Of a stretch of 64,000 nt of DNA, positions 17,760-25,665 are shown one piece after another. The notes under the pieces were generated by a model. The model had not been told where the DNA came from, searched no databases, and worked only from the letters and a program-made list of their open reading frames with translations. The first letter of the stretch is position 1; every line of letters begins with the position of its first letter. Source of the DNA: Flavobacterium fluviatile (GTDB lineage Bacteria > Bacteroidota > Bacteroidia > Flavobacteriales > Flavobacteriaceae); the NCBI RefSeq assembly GCF_010645065.1, contig NZ_JAADZW010000019.1:48599-112598 (forward strand), written 5' to 3'. Made by a program: the position numbers and the translations under genes.

Positions 17760-18824
17760 CTACTGATACAAAGCATTAATTTTTTCCCATAAAACTTTGT
17801 CAAAATCAGATAAAGCCAGATTAACATTGTCTGCTGCATCTCCCATTCTGATGACAACCATTTTTTTGCTTGGAACAACATATATTTTTTGGTCGTTTTT
17901 TCCTAGAGCCATAAACATATCGTTTGGCGCTGTTGGAATTATACTGCCCTGAAAAGTAAGTTGTGATTGGGGTAAATGATAATTTGCTTTTCCGTTTAGC
18001 CACCACAAGTAGCCATATCCTAAATTAATGTTTTGAGATGTAGTCGTAGCTTCATTGAAAAAAGTTTCACTCAAAATCGTATTATTCTCCCATTTTCCTT
18101 TGTTTAACATCAATAATCCAAAGCGTGCCATACTTCTGGTGTTGCTTGCATAAACGCTGTTTACGTCTATTTGAACCCAGGTGCCAGTCATTCCGATTTT
18201 ATCTCTTAGTTTTGCATTGAAATAGGTTGGCCAGTTTTGTCGGCTTGCAGCTGCAACAACGTCCTGAAGTTTAACGTAAACATTGTGATACGCCCAGCGT
18301 GTGCCTGCATCGGCTTTGTAGATTAGATCTGCAGGTTCAACATCATCCGTGCTGTCATCAAGACCTGAGGTCATTGTAAGCAGATGTTTGCAGGTAATAA
18401 GATTTTCTTTGGCAAGTGTTTCGCTTGTCCAGCCATTGCCAAGATATTGAGAAACTTTATTATTAATGTTGAGTAAGCCTTCCTGTTGCGCAATTCCTGT
18501 AACAGTAGCTGTTAATGTTTTTCCGGCACTTGCCCAGTACCAGGGTAAAGTTGCAGAATGTCCGTTGAAGTAATTTTCTAAAACGATTCGGCCATTTACT
18601 AATATGATGAATGATTTAGAGTTTTTGAGTTCTAAATAATCTAACAGCGGCTGAACGGCATTCTGGTTCCATTTTAAATCTGAAATAGATGTTGTTTCCC
18701 AGTTATTTCCGGTAATGGGTGGAAAATACATATTTTGGGATGGATTGGCGTCAGAAGTGTTGTCTTCTTTGCTGCAACTGATACAGAATAACAGAATCAG
18801 TATTTTACAAAATGTTTTAGTCAT
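17760..18824 (-). CDS. Serine hydrolase, beta-lactamase/esterase class C-like lipoprotein
   Basis: Penicillin-binding-protein-like hydrolase exported as a lipoprotein. The start is placed at 18824 (MTKTFCKILILLFCISC) so that the lipobox CISC directly follows the hydrophobic core; an upstream ATG at 18857 adds 11 polar residues. The catalytic SXXK is in WASAGKTLTA, and the class-C Tyr-X-Asn equivalent is the YHN of RWAYHNVYV. The substrate could be an ester or peptidoglycan-related amide; it need not be a beta-lactamase. It is monocistronic and convergent with ftsY. Confidence 0.85.
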   Translation of the reverse strand: MTKTFCKILILLFCISCSKEDNTSDANPSQNMYFPPITGNNWETTSISDLKWNQNAVQPLLDYLELKNSKSFIILVNGRIVLENYFNGHSATLPWYWASAGKTLTATVTGIAQQEGLLNINNKVSQYLGNGWTSETLAKENLITCKHLLTMTSGLDDSTDDVEPADLIYKADAGTRWAYHNVYVKLQDVVAAASRQNWPTYFNAKLRDKIGMTGTWVQIDVNSVYASNTRSMARFGLLMLNKGKWENNTILSETFFNEATTTSQNINLGYGYLWWLNGKANYHLPQSQLTFQGSIIPTAPNDMFMALGKNDQKIYVVPSKKMVVIRMGDAADNVNLALSDFDKVLWEKINALYQ

Positions 18825-18956
18825 CGCAGGTGTTTTTTGGTTTTTGGGTTGGATCAAAAATAGATAAAATAGTTTAATGTCTAATGCATATTTTTATGTC
18901 TTTTAAAGTTATAAAGTTAACTTTGTAGTTCTTTAAAATCTTTTGAAAACGGGAGC

Positions 18957-19035
18957 CCTAGCCCTGATGGAAGCGGCATCCTTTTATGGCAGGGTTTGCC
19001 ATAAAAGATAGAGCGGACAGCAGGAAACAGCTTCT
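18957..19035 (+). repeat. Dispersed hairpin element, copy 2 (12 nt before a start codon)
   Basis: Contains CCTAGCCCTGAT, GGAAGCGGCATC, the stem CTTTTATGGCA / TGCCATAAAAG with loop GGGTT, and the tail GATAGAGCGGACAGCAGGAA followed by ACAGCTTCT. The element ends 12 nt before the ATG at 19048, so any transcript of that gene started inside or upstream of it carries the element as its 5' leader. Same family as 16345, 36641 and 44315. Confidence 0.85.
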
Positions 19036-19047
19036 CATTAAATATAT

Positions 19048-19491
19048 ATGATGAAAAATACTTTTATGATTTTGGTTTTATCGCTTTTGTTTGTGAGCTG
19101 CAAACAAGAAATTAAACCGGCAGATATTGCAAAACTGAATGGCTACTGGGAAATTGAAAAGGTGGTTTTTGATAAAGGGGAAGAGAAGGTTTACGGAATG
19201 AATGAGAATTTTGATTATTTTCAGATTAAAGGAACTAAAGGTACCCGTACAAAGGTGATGGCCCAGTTGGACGGAACTTTTTTGACCACAGATACTTTTG
19301 AAAACGTTTCGGTCCGGTTTACAGATAAAGGAACTTTTTTAGACTATAAGACGGATTATGCTAATTGGAGTGAGGAATTAGTTTCATTATCAGATGAGAC
19401 TTTTGTGGTAAAAAATGATCAGAATAAGGAATATCATTATAAAAAATCAGGACCAGTAAATTTATTAAACGATGGCAAAAAGACTAAATAA
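19048..19491 (+). CDS. Small lipocalin-like lipoprotein of unknown function
   Basis: A 147-residue protein with a lipoprotein signal (MILVLSLLFVSC). It continues with a small beta-rich domain beginning LNGYWEIEKVVFDKG, which resembles lipocalin-like (DUF4488-type) bacteroidal lipoproteins; that resemblance is only by eye. Likely anchored to the periplasmic face or cell surface. Its last 20 nt overlap the downstream DUF721 gene. Two consecutive ATG codons (19048 and 19051) are possible starts. Confidence 0.75.
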   Translation: MMKNTFMILVLSLLFVSCKQEIKPADIAKLNGYWEIEKVVFDKGEEKVYGMNENFDYFQIKGTKGTRTKVMAQLDGTFLTTDTFENVSVRFTDKGTFLDYKTDYANWSEELVSLSDETFVVKNDQNKEYHYKKSGPVNLLNDGKKTK

Positions 19492-19768
19492 CGAGAGTAC
19501 GATTGGAGCTGTTTTGCAGCAGATTATTCAGGTAAATAAACTGCAACCCGGAATGGATCAGATTGATGTAAAGGAAGCCTGGGAAAATTTAATGGGGAAC
19601 GGTGTAAAAACGTATACGAGAAACGTTGTGCTAAAAGGAAGTACACTTTACGTTGAACTGGGATCTGCTGTTTTGCGTGAAGAATTAAGTCACGGAAAGT
19701 CTAAAATTGTGAAAATGATTAATGAAGAATTGGGTCGTGAAGTAGTGAAGGATGTAGTTTTGAGATAG
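19472..19768 (+). CDS. DUF721 / DciA-like protein
   Basis: A 98-residue protein matching the DUF721 pattern: a conserved helical start (ESTIGAVLQQIIQ) and AWENLMGNGVKTYTRNV. The strand-rich segment (LKGSTLYVELGSAVLREELSHGKSKIVKMINEELG) completes it. In other bacteria the DciA branch loads the replicative helicase; whether this short Bacteroidota form does so is inference. It overlaps the lipoprotein gene and ends at a terminator. Confidence 0.85.
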   Translation: MAKRLNNESTIGAVLQQIIQVNKLQPGMDQIDVKEAWENLMGNGVKTYTRNVVLKGSTLYVELGSAVLREELSHGKSKIVKMINEELGREVVKDVVLR

Positions 19769-19805
19769 AGATTAAGTGTTCAGATTTTAGTGTTCAGAAT
19801 TAGAC

Positions 19806-19837
19806 AAAAAAACCGATTCAAAAAATCGGTTTTTTTT
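19806..19837. terminator. Bidirectional terminator between DUF721 and ndk genes
   Basis: Perfect stem AAAACCGATT / AATCGGTTTT with flanking A and T runs between convergent genes. It is framed by partly inverted GTGTTCAG / CTGAACAC motifs (around 19774-19797 and 19865-19873), a repeat type common in flavobacterial spacers. Confidence 0.85.
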
Positions 19838-19878
19838 ATCAGGTCATTAAATGTTGACTTAAAACTGAACACTGAATA

Positions 19879-20298
19879 CTAAAACTGCTCTCTTCCGGCA
19901 AAGTGGAATGCGCTTTCGATAGCTGCATTTTCATCACTGTCTGATCCATGAACAGCATTTTCTCCAATAGAAGTAGCGTATGCTTTACGGATAGTTCCTT
20001 CAGCAGCTTCGGCAGGATTTGTAGAACCGATTAAAGTTCTGAAATCTTCTACAGCGTTGTCTTTTTCTAAAATTGCAGCAACGATTGGTCCGCGTGACAT
20101 GAATTCTACCAATTCTCCATAAAAAGGTCTTTCTGCGTGAACTGCATAAAAAGCTTTTGCATCAGCAACAGTCAATTGCGTTAATTTTAAAGAAACGATT
20201 TTGAAACCTGCGTTAGTAATCATTGCAAGGATATTCCCGATGTGTCCGTTTGCAACAGCATCCGGCTTAATCATGGTAAAAGTTCTATTTGTAGCCAT
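19879..20298 (-). CDS. ndk: Nucleoside diphosphate kinase
   Basis: Balances NTP and dNTP pools by phosphate transfer from ATP through a phosphohistidine. The 139 residues match the family length; MIKPDAV opens the fold and the active-site histidine (H117) lies in NAVHGSDSDENA. A -7 like box (TATTTTTG on the minus strand, 20323-20330) lies 25 nt upstream of the ATG. Confidence 0.97.
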   Translation of the reverse strand: MATNRTFTMIKPDAVANGHIGNILAMITNAGFKIVSLKLTQLTVADAKAFYAVHAERPFYGELVEFMSRGPIVAAILEKDNAVEDFRTLIGSTNPAEAAEGTIRKAYATSIGENAVHGSDSDENAAIESAFHFAGREQF

Positions 20299-20322
20299 TT
20301 TTTGTGTTTTTTAAATTTGGTG

Positions 20323-20330
20323 CAAAAATA
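20323..20330 (-). promoter_or_regulatory. Candidate -7 box TATTTTTG of ndk
   Basis: Minus-strand TATTTTTG followed by CACC, matching TAnnTTTG, 25 nt from the ndk ATG. No clear -33 element. Confidence 0.55.
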
Positions 20331-20414
20331 GTACTTTTTAATGAATTGATTTTAATAAATTCATAATTAAAGTACAGCGGAATGACGTTTTATCCAAGAA
20401 AAACTTTTTTTAAA

Positions 20415-20510
20415 CCATATAAGTAATATAAGTTCATTTAAATACCTGCATGCGGAATATCAATTGTAATTAAGCCATGCTTCTAAAATGAACTTATGTT
20501 ACTTATATGG
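20415..20510. repeat. CCATATAAGT inverted repeat, copy 1
   Basis: Arms at 20415-20439 and 20486-20510 pair over 25 bp with one mismatch, around a 46-nt loop. The right arm ends 8 nt from the stop codon of the leftward membrane acyltransferase gene. A second copy with the same arm core lies at 42815-43011, in the same relation to a leftward gene's stop codon. Confidence 0.85.
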
Positions 20511-20518
20511 TGAAAATT

Positions 20519-21790
20519 TTAAACTTTGAAAATCAATTTTTTTCTGTAAAAAATCCATAAAATAAAGGTCCAGATTCCAACATAAACCAATGCTCCGGAT
20601 AAGGAAGCTGTCATTGGATTACTGAAAAAAGGTGCAATCCAGAAGCGATATAAAAAGTCTAATAGATTGGTCTGCACTTCGGGATTTTTTGGATTTTGGA
20701 ATTGAATCATTACTAACGCCTGCGGGATAATCTGAGAACAAAAGAAAACAATCATGGGATTTACCCCCCAGATTAAGAAAGGTTTGAAGCCTTTTTTGTA
20801 GCCTGCAATATCAATCACGTAGTATAAAATAGTAAAAAATACGGTCGCTAATCCTGTTGTAAATAATACATAACTGCTTGTCCAGAGCGATTTGTTAATT
20901 GGAAAAATCAAATCCCAAATTAATCCTAAAACAATAAGTCCCGCACCGATCATGCCCATTTTTAGGGCTTTTTTTGTTTTGGGATTATCATTTTGAAGAA
21001 ACTGTCCGATTAACATTCCGATGATTCCGTTTACGATAGACGGAATTGTACTTAAAATGCCTTCCGGATCCCAGGTTTTGGTTGCGGAGTACATATGATC
21101 TTTTAATAAAATGCTATCCAGCCATGAAGCCAGATTGGTTCCTTTTTCAAGATTAGCTGCTCCGATTCCGGGAACGGGAATTAAGGTCATGGCAGCCCAA
21201 TATCCTAATAATAATACTATTCCTGTTATAATTTGCGTTTTTTGAGTCGTTTTTAAATATAAAAGTGATACCACGAAATATACAATGGCAATTCGTTGTA
21301 AAACCCCGGGAAGACGAACATCCTTATAGGCTTCGATTCCGCTGTAAGCCAAAAAGAGATAAATAAAGAGAATCGAAAAAGCTAAAATATTTTTGACTTT
21401 AGAACTGAAACTTCCCATTAAGGCATAGCCTACTGCAATAGTTATTGCTAAGCGGCCAATAAGAAGCGGAATTCCTTCAAGACCAAATAACTGTATTTTT
21501 TCGAAAAAGTTGAAGAAAATTCCAAGACAAAGCATTCGCAGTGAACGAACCAAAATTTTACTGAACGTTGTAGTGTCATAAAATTTTTCGGGCATTGCAA
21601 GCGGAATAGCTACTCCCATGATGAAAATAAAAAAAGGAAATACCAGATCGGTTGGGGTGCATCCGTGCCAATCGGCATGCAGCAGCGGAGGATAAACATT
21701 TCCCCAGTCCCCTGGATTGTTGACAATTGTCATTAACAAAATAGTGAGTCCACGAAAGACATCTAGCGAAATTAAGCGTTCTTTTACCAT
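20519..21790 (-). CDS. Multipass membrane acyltransferase, DUF5009 / heparan-alpha-glucosaminide N-acetyltransferase-like
   Basis: Integral inner-membrane protein of 423 residues. It starts with the family signature (RLISLDVFRGLTILLMTIVNNPG) and HADWHGCTPTDLVFPFFIFIMGVAIPLA, which contains the conserved histidine thought to accept acetyl groups in the HGSNAT family. At least ten hydrophobic segments follow. By analogy it moves acetyl groups across the membrane to a sugar; the acceptor is unknown, possibly a cell-surface glycan. Stands alone between ndk and bshC. Confidence 0.88.
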   Translation of the reverse strand: MVKERLISLDVFRGLTILLMTIVNNPGDWGNVYPPLLHADWHGCTPTDLVFPFFIFIMGVAIPLAMPEKFYDTTTFSKILVRSLRMLCLGIFFNFFEKIQLFGLEGIPLLIGRLAITIAVGYALMGSFSSKVKNILAFSILFIYLFLAYSGIEAYKDVRLPGVLQRIAIVYFVVSLLYLKTTQKTQIITGIVLLLGYWAAMTLIPVPGIGAANLEKGTNLASWLDSILLKDHMYSATKTWDPEGILSTIPSIVNGIIGMLIGQFLQNDNPKTKKALKMGMIGAGLIVLGLIWDLIFPINKSLWTSSYVLFTTGLATVFFTILYYVIDIAGYKKGFKPFLIWGVNPMIVFFCSQIIPQALVMIQFQNPKNPEVQTNLLDFLYRFWIAPFFSNPMTASLSGALVYVGIWTFILWIFYRKKLIFKV

Positions 21791-21939
21791 TGTTTTTGGG
21801 TAAATAGGTTAATTAATAATTTAAAAATCGCTATTTGGTTTATGGAATAATAATTTTGAGAAGAGTGTGGTTATTTGTTTCTCAAGATTATTACAAAATT
21901 ATTTTTTTTTGCAAATTAATGTTTTTTTTGGATTATAAG

Positions 21940-23529
21940 CTATATTGTTATGATGTCGAAATTGTGTTGTAATGGCTTTAGTTTCTGAATCAAAAGCGGA
22001 ATCAGTTGCTCTCCTTTCTCCAGATAAAATTCAGAAAAATTAGCCTGGCGTTCCTGCAGACTCTGATTTGGGAATAATTCAAGTTGTAAATCGGTTACAC
22101 GCTGTAATTCATTATCTAATTTTCTTTTTTGGGCTTTCAGTAAACGTTTTTCAAGATTTTCCAGCCCTTTTTTCTGCTTGGCTTCCTGTGCTTTTACAGC
22201 TCCGGAAAATGATTTGTCGGTTTGGTCTGCTAAATCGTAAAGATATTTAAATTGTTTATCTAACGTTTCTTTTTGAGCAGATAAATCAATTGGAAAAGCA
22301 GATAATTTATGCGTGATTGTATTCACTAAATCAGCAGGTTTAGTAAATAAATCTGTCCAGCTTAAATTTAAACTATCAGCTTTTTTGGCTTGTTTTTCAG
22401 TTGCTAACAAAACAGAATTACGAACTAAAAGCATTGGAAAAGTAATATTCACGGCATCAAAAAAGGCTTTTAATTCCAGCCAGTACGCAATTTCCCCGCC
22501 TCCGCCAATGTAACACAGGTTTGGTAAAATAACTTCCTGATAAAGAGGGCGCATGATCACGTTTGGACTGAATTTTTCAGGATTGCTTTCTAATAGCTGC
22601 AGAATTTCGTCTTTAGAGAATGAAATTCGGTTATTGTTTACGTAATATTTATCATTTTCAAAAATGATTCTTTCACGAAGCTTGTCTTCGATATAAAACA
22701 AATTGATCTCACGAGGATTTACCTGAACGCTGTAATCCTGAAGCTGTTCAATAGTTTTTTGAACGGTTTTGAAAGAAGTCTGATTTTCTAATTCATCTTT
22801 TACAAAAGGAATTAAAGCACGTTTTAAATCAGTGTTGTCTGCATCAATAATGACTAAACCGTAATCGGCAAATAAACTGTTGGCTAAAAAGCGGGTCGCA
22901 TCAGCCAGATTTTCGTGTTTTAAATAAGCTTCCTCAAAAAGCTTTTTAAGGACATTAGCGTTGGTGCTGAAACCTAATTCCTGAGAATAAATTTCGAAGA
23001 ATTCAGTTAAGCCGTCAGTCGAAAGCCTGCCTACAGGACCTGTGCTTTCTTTGTTCCATCTGAATTTTTTGCCTTTAAAATTGAAATAATTGATCTCTTC
23101 AAAGTCATGGTCTTCCGTTGCCATCCAGTAAACCGGAACAAAATTGTAAGCTGGATATTTTGACTTTAATTCTTTGGTCAGATTAATTGTCGAAATGATT
23201 TTATAAAGAAAATACAATGGGCCACAGAATAAATTTAGCTGATGTCCGGTGGTAATTGTAAACGTATTTTCGAGAGCCAAAAACTCAATATTTTGTCTGG
23301 TCAAATCTGAAATTTCAATATTCTGATATTGTTTTTTCAGGTTTTCAACTAAAGGAATCCGGTTGGCGTTATTAAAATTGGATTCTTTTTCGATGATTTG
23401 TTCTTCGAAATTTTCAAGTGTCGGAAAACGATTGTACAGCGGTTTTAATTCTGATTTCTGATCTAAATAATCTTGCATCAATTTAGAGAAATATCCTGAG
23501 TTTTGATAGCTGATACAGTCGCTTGGCAT
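21940..23529 (-). CDS. bshC: Bacillithiol biosynthesis cysteine-adding enzyme BshC
   Basis: Last enzyme of bacillithiol synthesis: adds cysteine to glucosaminyl-malate. The 529 residues match the family: SDCISYQNSGYFSKLMQDYL start, VENLKKQYQ, TITTGHQLNLFCGPLYFLYKI, YWMATEDHDFEEINYF and NLCYIGGGGEIAYWLELK, plus the C-terminal coiled coil (AQEAKQKKGLENLEKR...). This implies the cell uses bacillithiol, consistent with Bacteroidota. Monocistronic and divergent from an MFS gene. Confidence 0.95.
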   Translation of the reverse strand: MPSDCISYQNSGYFSKLMQDYLDQKSELKPLYNRFPTLENFEEQIIEKESNFNNANRIPLVENLKKQYQNIEISDLTRQNIEFLALENTFTITTGHQLNLFCGPLYFLYKIISTINLTKELKSKYPAYNFVPVYWMATEDHDFEEINYFNFKGKKFRWNKESTGPVGRLSTDGLTEFFEIYSQELGFSTNANVLKKLFEEAYLKHENLADATRFLANSLFADYGLVIIDADNTDLKRALIPFVKDELENQTSFKTVQKTIEQLQDYSVQVNPREINLFYIEDKLRERIIFENDKYYVNNNRISFSKDEILQLLESNPEKFSPNVIMRPLYQEVILPNLCYIGGGGEIAYWLELKAFFDAVNITFPMLLVRNSVLLATEKQAKKADSLNLSWTDLFTKPADLVNTITHKLSAFPIDLSAQKETLDKQFKYLYDLADQTDKSFSGAVKAQEAKQKKGLENLEKRLLKAQKRKLDNELQRVTDLQLELFPNQSLQERQANFSEFYLEKGEQLIPLLIQKLKPLQHNFDIITI

Positions 23530-23756
23530 AATTTTAATTTTATTTTGACAGCTGTAAATTTAATGAAAATATGCAGTTAAAAACGGTTTTAACGATAGCT
23601 TATGATTTGATTTTTACTTTTGGATTTAAAAACTTTATAATCAGGTTTTTAATTAAAACAAAAGTTGTGTAAGATTGAAAATTTATAAAATTTGTTAAAA
23701 AAAGCAGGTGTTATGAAACTATTTATCCTTAGAATGAATTATTAACAATGAAACCC

Positions 23757-23764
23757 TATTTTTG
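23757..23764 (+). promoter_or_regulatory. Candidate -7 box TATTTTTG of the MFS gene
   Basis: Exact TAnnTTTG match 27 nt upstream of the ATG at 23792, in the 260-nt AT-rich region divergent from bshC. Nothing else was recognised in that gap. Confidence 0.55.
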
Positions 23765-23791
23765 TAAGCAAAAAAATATATCAGTTTTTAC

Positions 23792-25069
23792 ATGAAAAAT
23801 AATCCGAATCAAAAGAACTCTTTAAAACATGTTCTTTTTGGAAGCCTTATTGGCACCACAATCGAATTTTTTGATTTTTATATTTATGCTAATGCAGCTG
23901 TATTAGTATTTCCACAATTATTTTTTCCGGGTGCTGATCCGACCATGGCAACCCTGGAATCTCTGGCTACTTTTTCAATTGCCTTTTTGTCCCGTCCATT
24001 GGGTTCTGCTTTTTTTGGGCATTACGGAGATAAAATCGGTCGTAAATTTACCTTAGTCGCTGCTTTGCTTACTATGGGAATTTCGACAGTTACCATAGGA
24101 TTTTTGCCTGGTTATGCCAGTATTGGAGTAGCTGCTCCGTTGTTATTGATGTTATGCCGATTCGGGCAGGGTGTTGGTTTAGGAGGAGAATGGGGAGGAG
24201 CTGTTTTACTGGCGATTGAAAACGCTCCACCGCATAAACGTGCCTGGTACGGAATGTTTCCTCAGTTAGGAGCACCAATCGGTTTGCTGCTTTCAGGAGG
24301 AACTTTTTTAATTTTGACAGATTCAATGAGCAATGAAGATTTTATGAATTACGGCTGGAGAATTCCTTTTATAGCAAGTTCACTTTTGGTGATTGTTGGT
24401 TTTTATATCCGTACTAAAATATCAGAGACACCATCCTTTGAAAATTCTAAAAATGCGCACGAAGAAGTAAAAATTCCATTTTTAACTTTGGTAAAATCGT
24501 ATAAAAATCAATTGATTTTCGGTACATTAGGGGCAGTGACCACTTTCTTAGTGTTTTATTTAATGACGGTATTTGCCCTGAGCTGGATTACTTCAGATTT
24601 AGGTTATGTAAAAAGAGATGCTTTGTTGATTCAATTATTTTCGGTCTTGTTCTTCGCCCTTTTTATTCCAATTTCAGCTTTGGTTGCCGATAAAATCGGG
24701 CGTCGAAAAATATTAATTTACACTACAATTGCAATTGCCCTTTTCGGATTTTTCTTTTCGTTATTCCTTAATTCCGGAAGTCCGTTTTTAGTAACCGCTT
24801 TTGTATGTATCGGAATGTCTTTGATGGGATTTACGTATGGACCTCTGGGAACATTTTTATCAGAGTTGTTTCCTACGACTGTTCGTTATTCCGGAGCTTC
24901 GTTAACGTTTAATCTGGCAGGAATTTTAGGAGCAGCATTTGCACCTATGATTGCCATTTGGCTGGCAAGTACGTATGGTTTGAATTATGTTGGTTTTTAC
25001 CTGACTATTGCAGCTATTATTTCTTTAGTTTCTTTTTTAGTGATTAGTAAAGACGTGCATAAGTTTTAA
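23792..25069 (+). CDS. MFS transporter, metabolite:H+ symporter (MHS) family
   Basis: Inner-membrane secondary transporter with 12 predicted helices (425 residues). MHS-family signatures are visible: FGSLIGTTIEFFDFYIYANAA, GHYGDKIGRKFTLV (loop 2-3 MFS motif), RFGQGVGLGGEWGGAVLLA and FPQLGAPIGLLLSGG; a second GRRK motif occurs in the central loop (VADKIGRRKILI). Family members carry proline, betaine, alpha-ketoglutarate or other organic acids; the substrate here is unknown. Ends at a terminator. Confidence 0.92.
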   Translation: MKNNPNQKNSLKHVLFGSLIGTTIEFFDFYIYANAAVLVFPQLFFPGADPTMATLESLATFSIAFLSRPLGSAFFGHYGDKIGRKFTLVAALLTMGISTVTIGFLPGYASIGVAAPLLLMLCRFGQGVGLGGEWGGAVLLAIENAPPHKRAWYGMFPQLGAPIGLLLSGGTFLILTDSMSNEDFMNYGWRIPFIASSLLVIVGFYIRTKISETPSFENSKNAHEEVKIPFLTLVKSYKNQLIFGTLGAVTTFLVFYLMTVFALSWITSDLGYVKRDALLIQLFSVLFFALFIPISALVADKIGRRKILIYTTIAIALFGFFFSLFLNSGSPFLVTAFVCIGMSLMGFTYGPLGTFLSELFPTTVRYSGASLTFNLAGILGAAFAPMIAIWLASTYGLNYVGFYLTIAAIISLVSFLVISKDVHKF

Positions 25070-25091
25070 TATTTCTGAAAACTAATTTATA

Positions 25092-25127
25092 GGGAGTTAA
25101 CGATTCATTCGTTACCTCTTTTTTTTG
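25092..25127 (+). terminator. Terminator after the MFS gene
   Basis: Inverted repeat GAGTTAACGA / TCGTTACCTC with one mismatch, followed by a run of eight T residues. Confidence 0.7.
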
Positions 25128-25207
25128 AAAAAATTTTTAGGATTTAAAATGTTGTATATTAGATTTTTGTGAATTTTTTAAGAAAATTTTATGATTTAAT
25201 TTGAGCC

Positions 25208-25552
25208 AAAGAGTATTTTCAAAAAGCACTTTCGATTAATATTTATGCCTTAGAAGTGTATCCTTTTTATATTCATACTCTGATCTTAAATGAAGATTAC
25301 GAAGAAGCAACGAAACTGATTGATTTTGCATTGACTGTCAAAGGAATCAATAAAACGGAGATTCTTTTGAAGAAAATAATGCTTTTAGAATGTCAGCAGG
25401 AATTTAAGAAAGCCTTGAAAGTGATTAAAAAAGTAAAACTTAACACAATCAATACTTCTTATGACTACACAATTGAAGAAACTGAAAAAAGGCTGAACAA
25501 AAAAGGAAATGGTAATTCTAAAAATGACAAAAAAGCCAAAAAGAAAAAGTAG
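25208..25552 (+). pseudogene. TPR-like protein fragment lacking a normal start codon
   Basis: An open frame begins right after a TGA (about 25205-25207) with AKEYFQKALSINIYALEVYP, which reads like the middle of a tetratricopeptide helix pair. It continues YEEATKLIDFALTVKG and EFKKALKVIKKVKL, then a Lys/Asn-rich tail. The first in-frame start-type codon is a GTG at 25256, inside the TPR; no ATG exists. It is either a remnant whose N-terminus was lost, or a gene using a non-ATG start. It is followed by a good terminator, so it may still be transcribed. No function can be assigned. Confidence 0.55.
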
Positions 25553-25563
25553 AATAAGTAAAC

Positions 25564-25597
25564 AAAAAAGGATGTCTCAATTGACATCCTTTTTTGA
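25564..25597 (+). terminator. Terminator after the TPR-like fragment
   Basis: Perfect stem AAAAAGGATGTC / GACATCCTTTTT with a short TCAATT loop and T run. Confidence 0.88.
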
Positions 25598-25642
25598 TTT
25601 TAAATAGAGTAGTAAATCTTTTCCTAAAAGATTAATATCCCG

Positions 25643-25650
25643 TATTTTTG
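25643..25650 (+). promoter_or_regulatory. -7 box TATTTTTG of the radical SAM gene
   Basis: Exact TAnnTTTG match. It overlaps the TTG at 25648 that would be the upstream start, which argues that translation begins at the second TTG (25666), about 16 nt downstream. Confidence 0.6.
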
Positions 25651-25665
25651 CACAAAACAAATCCT

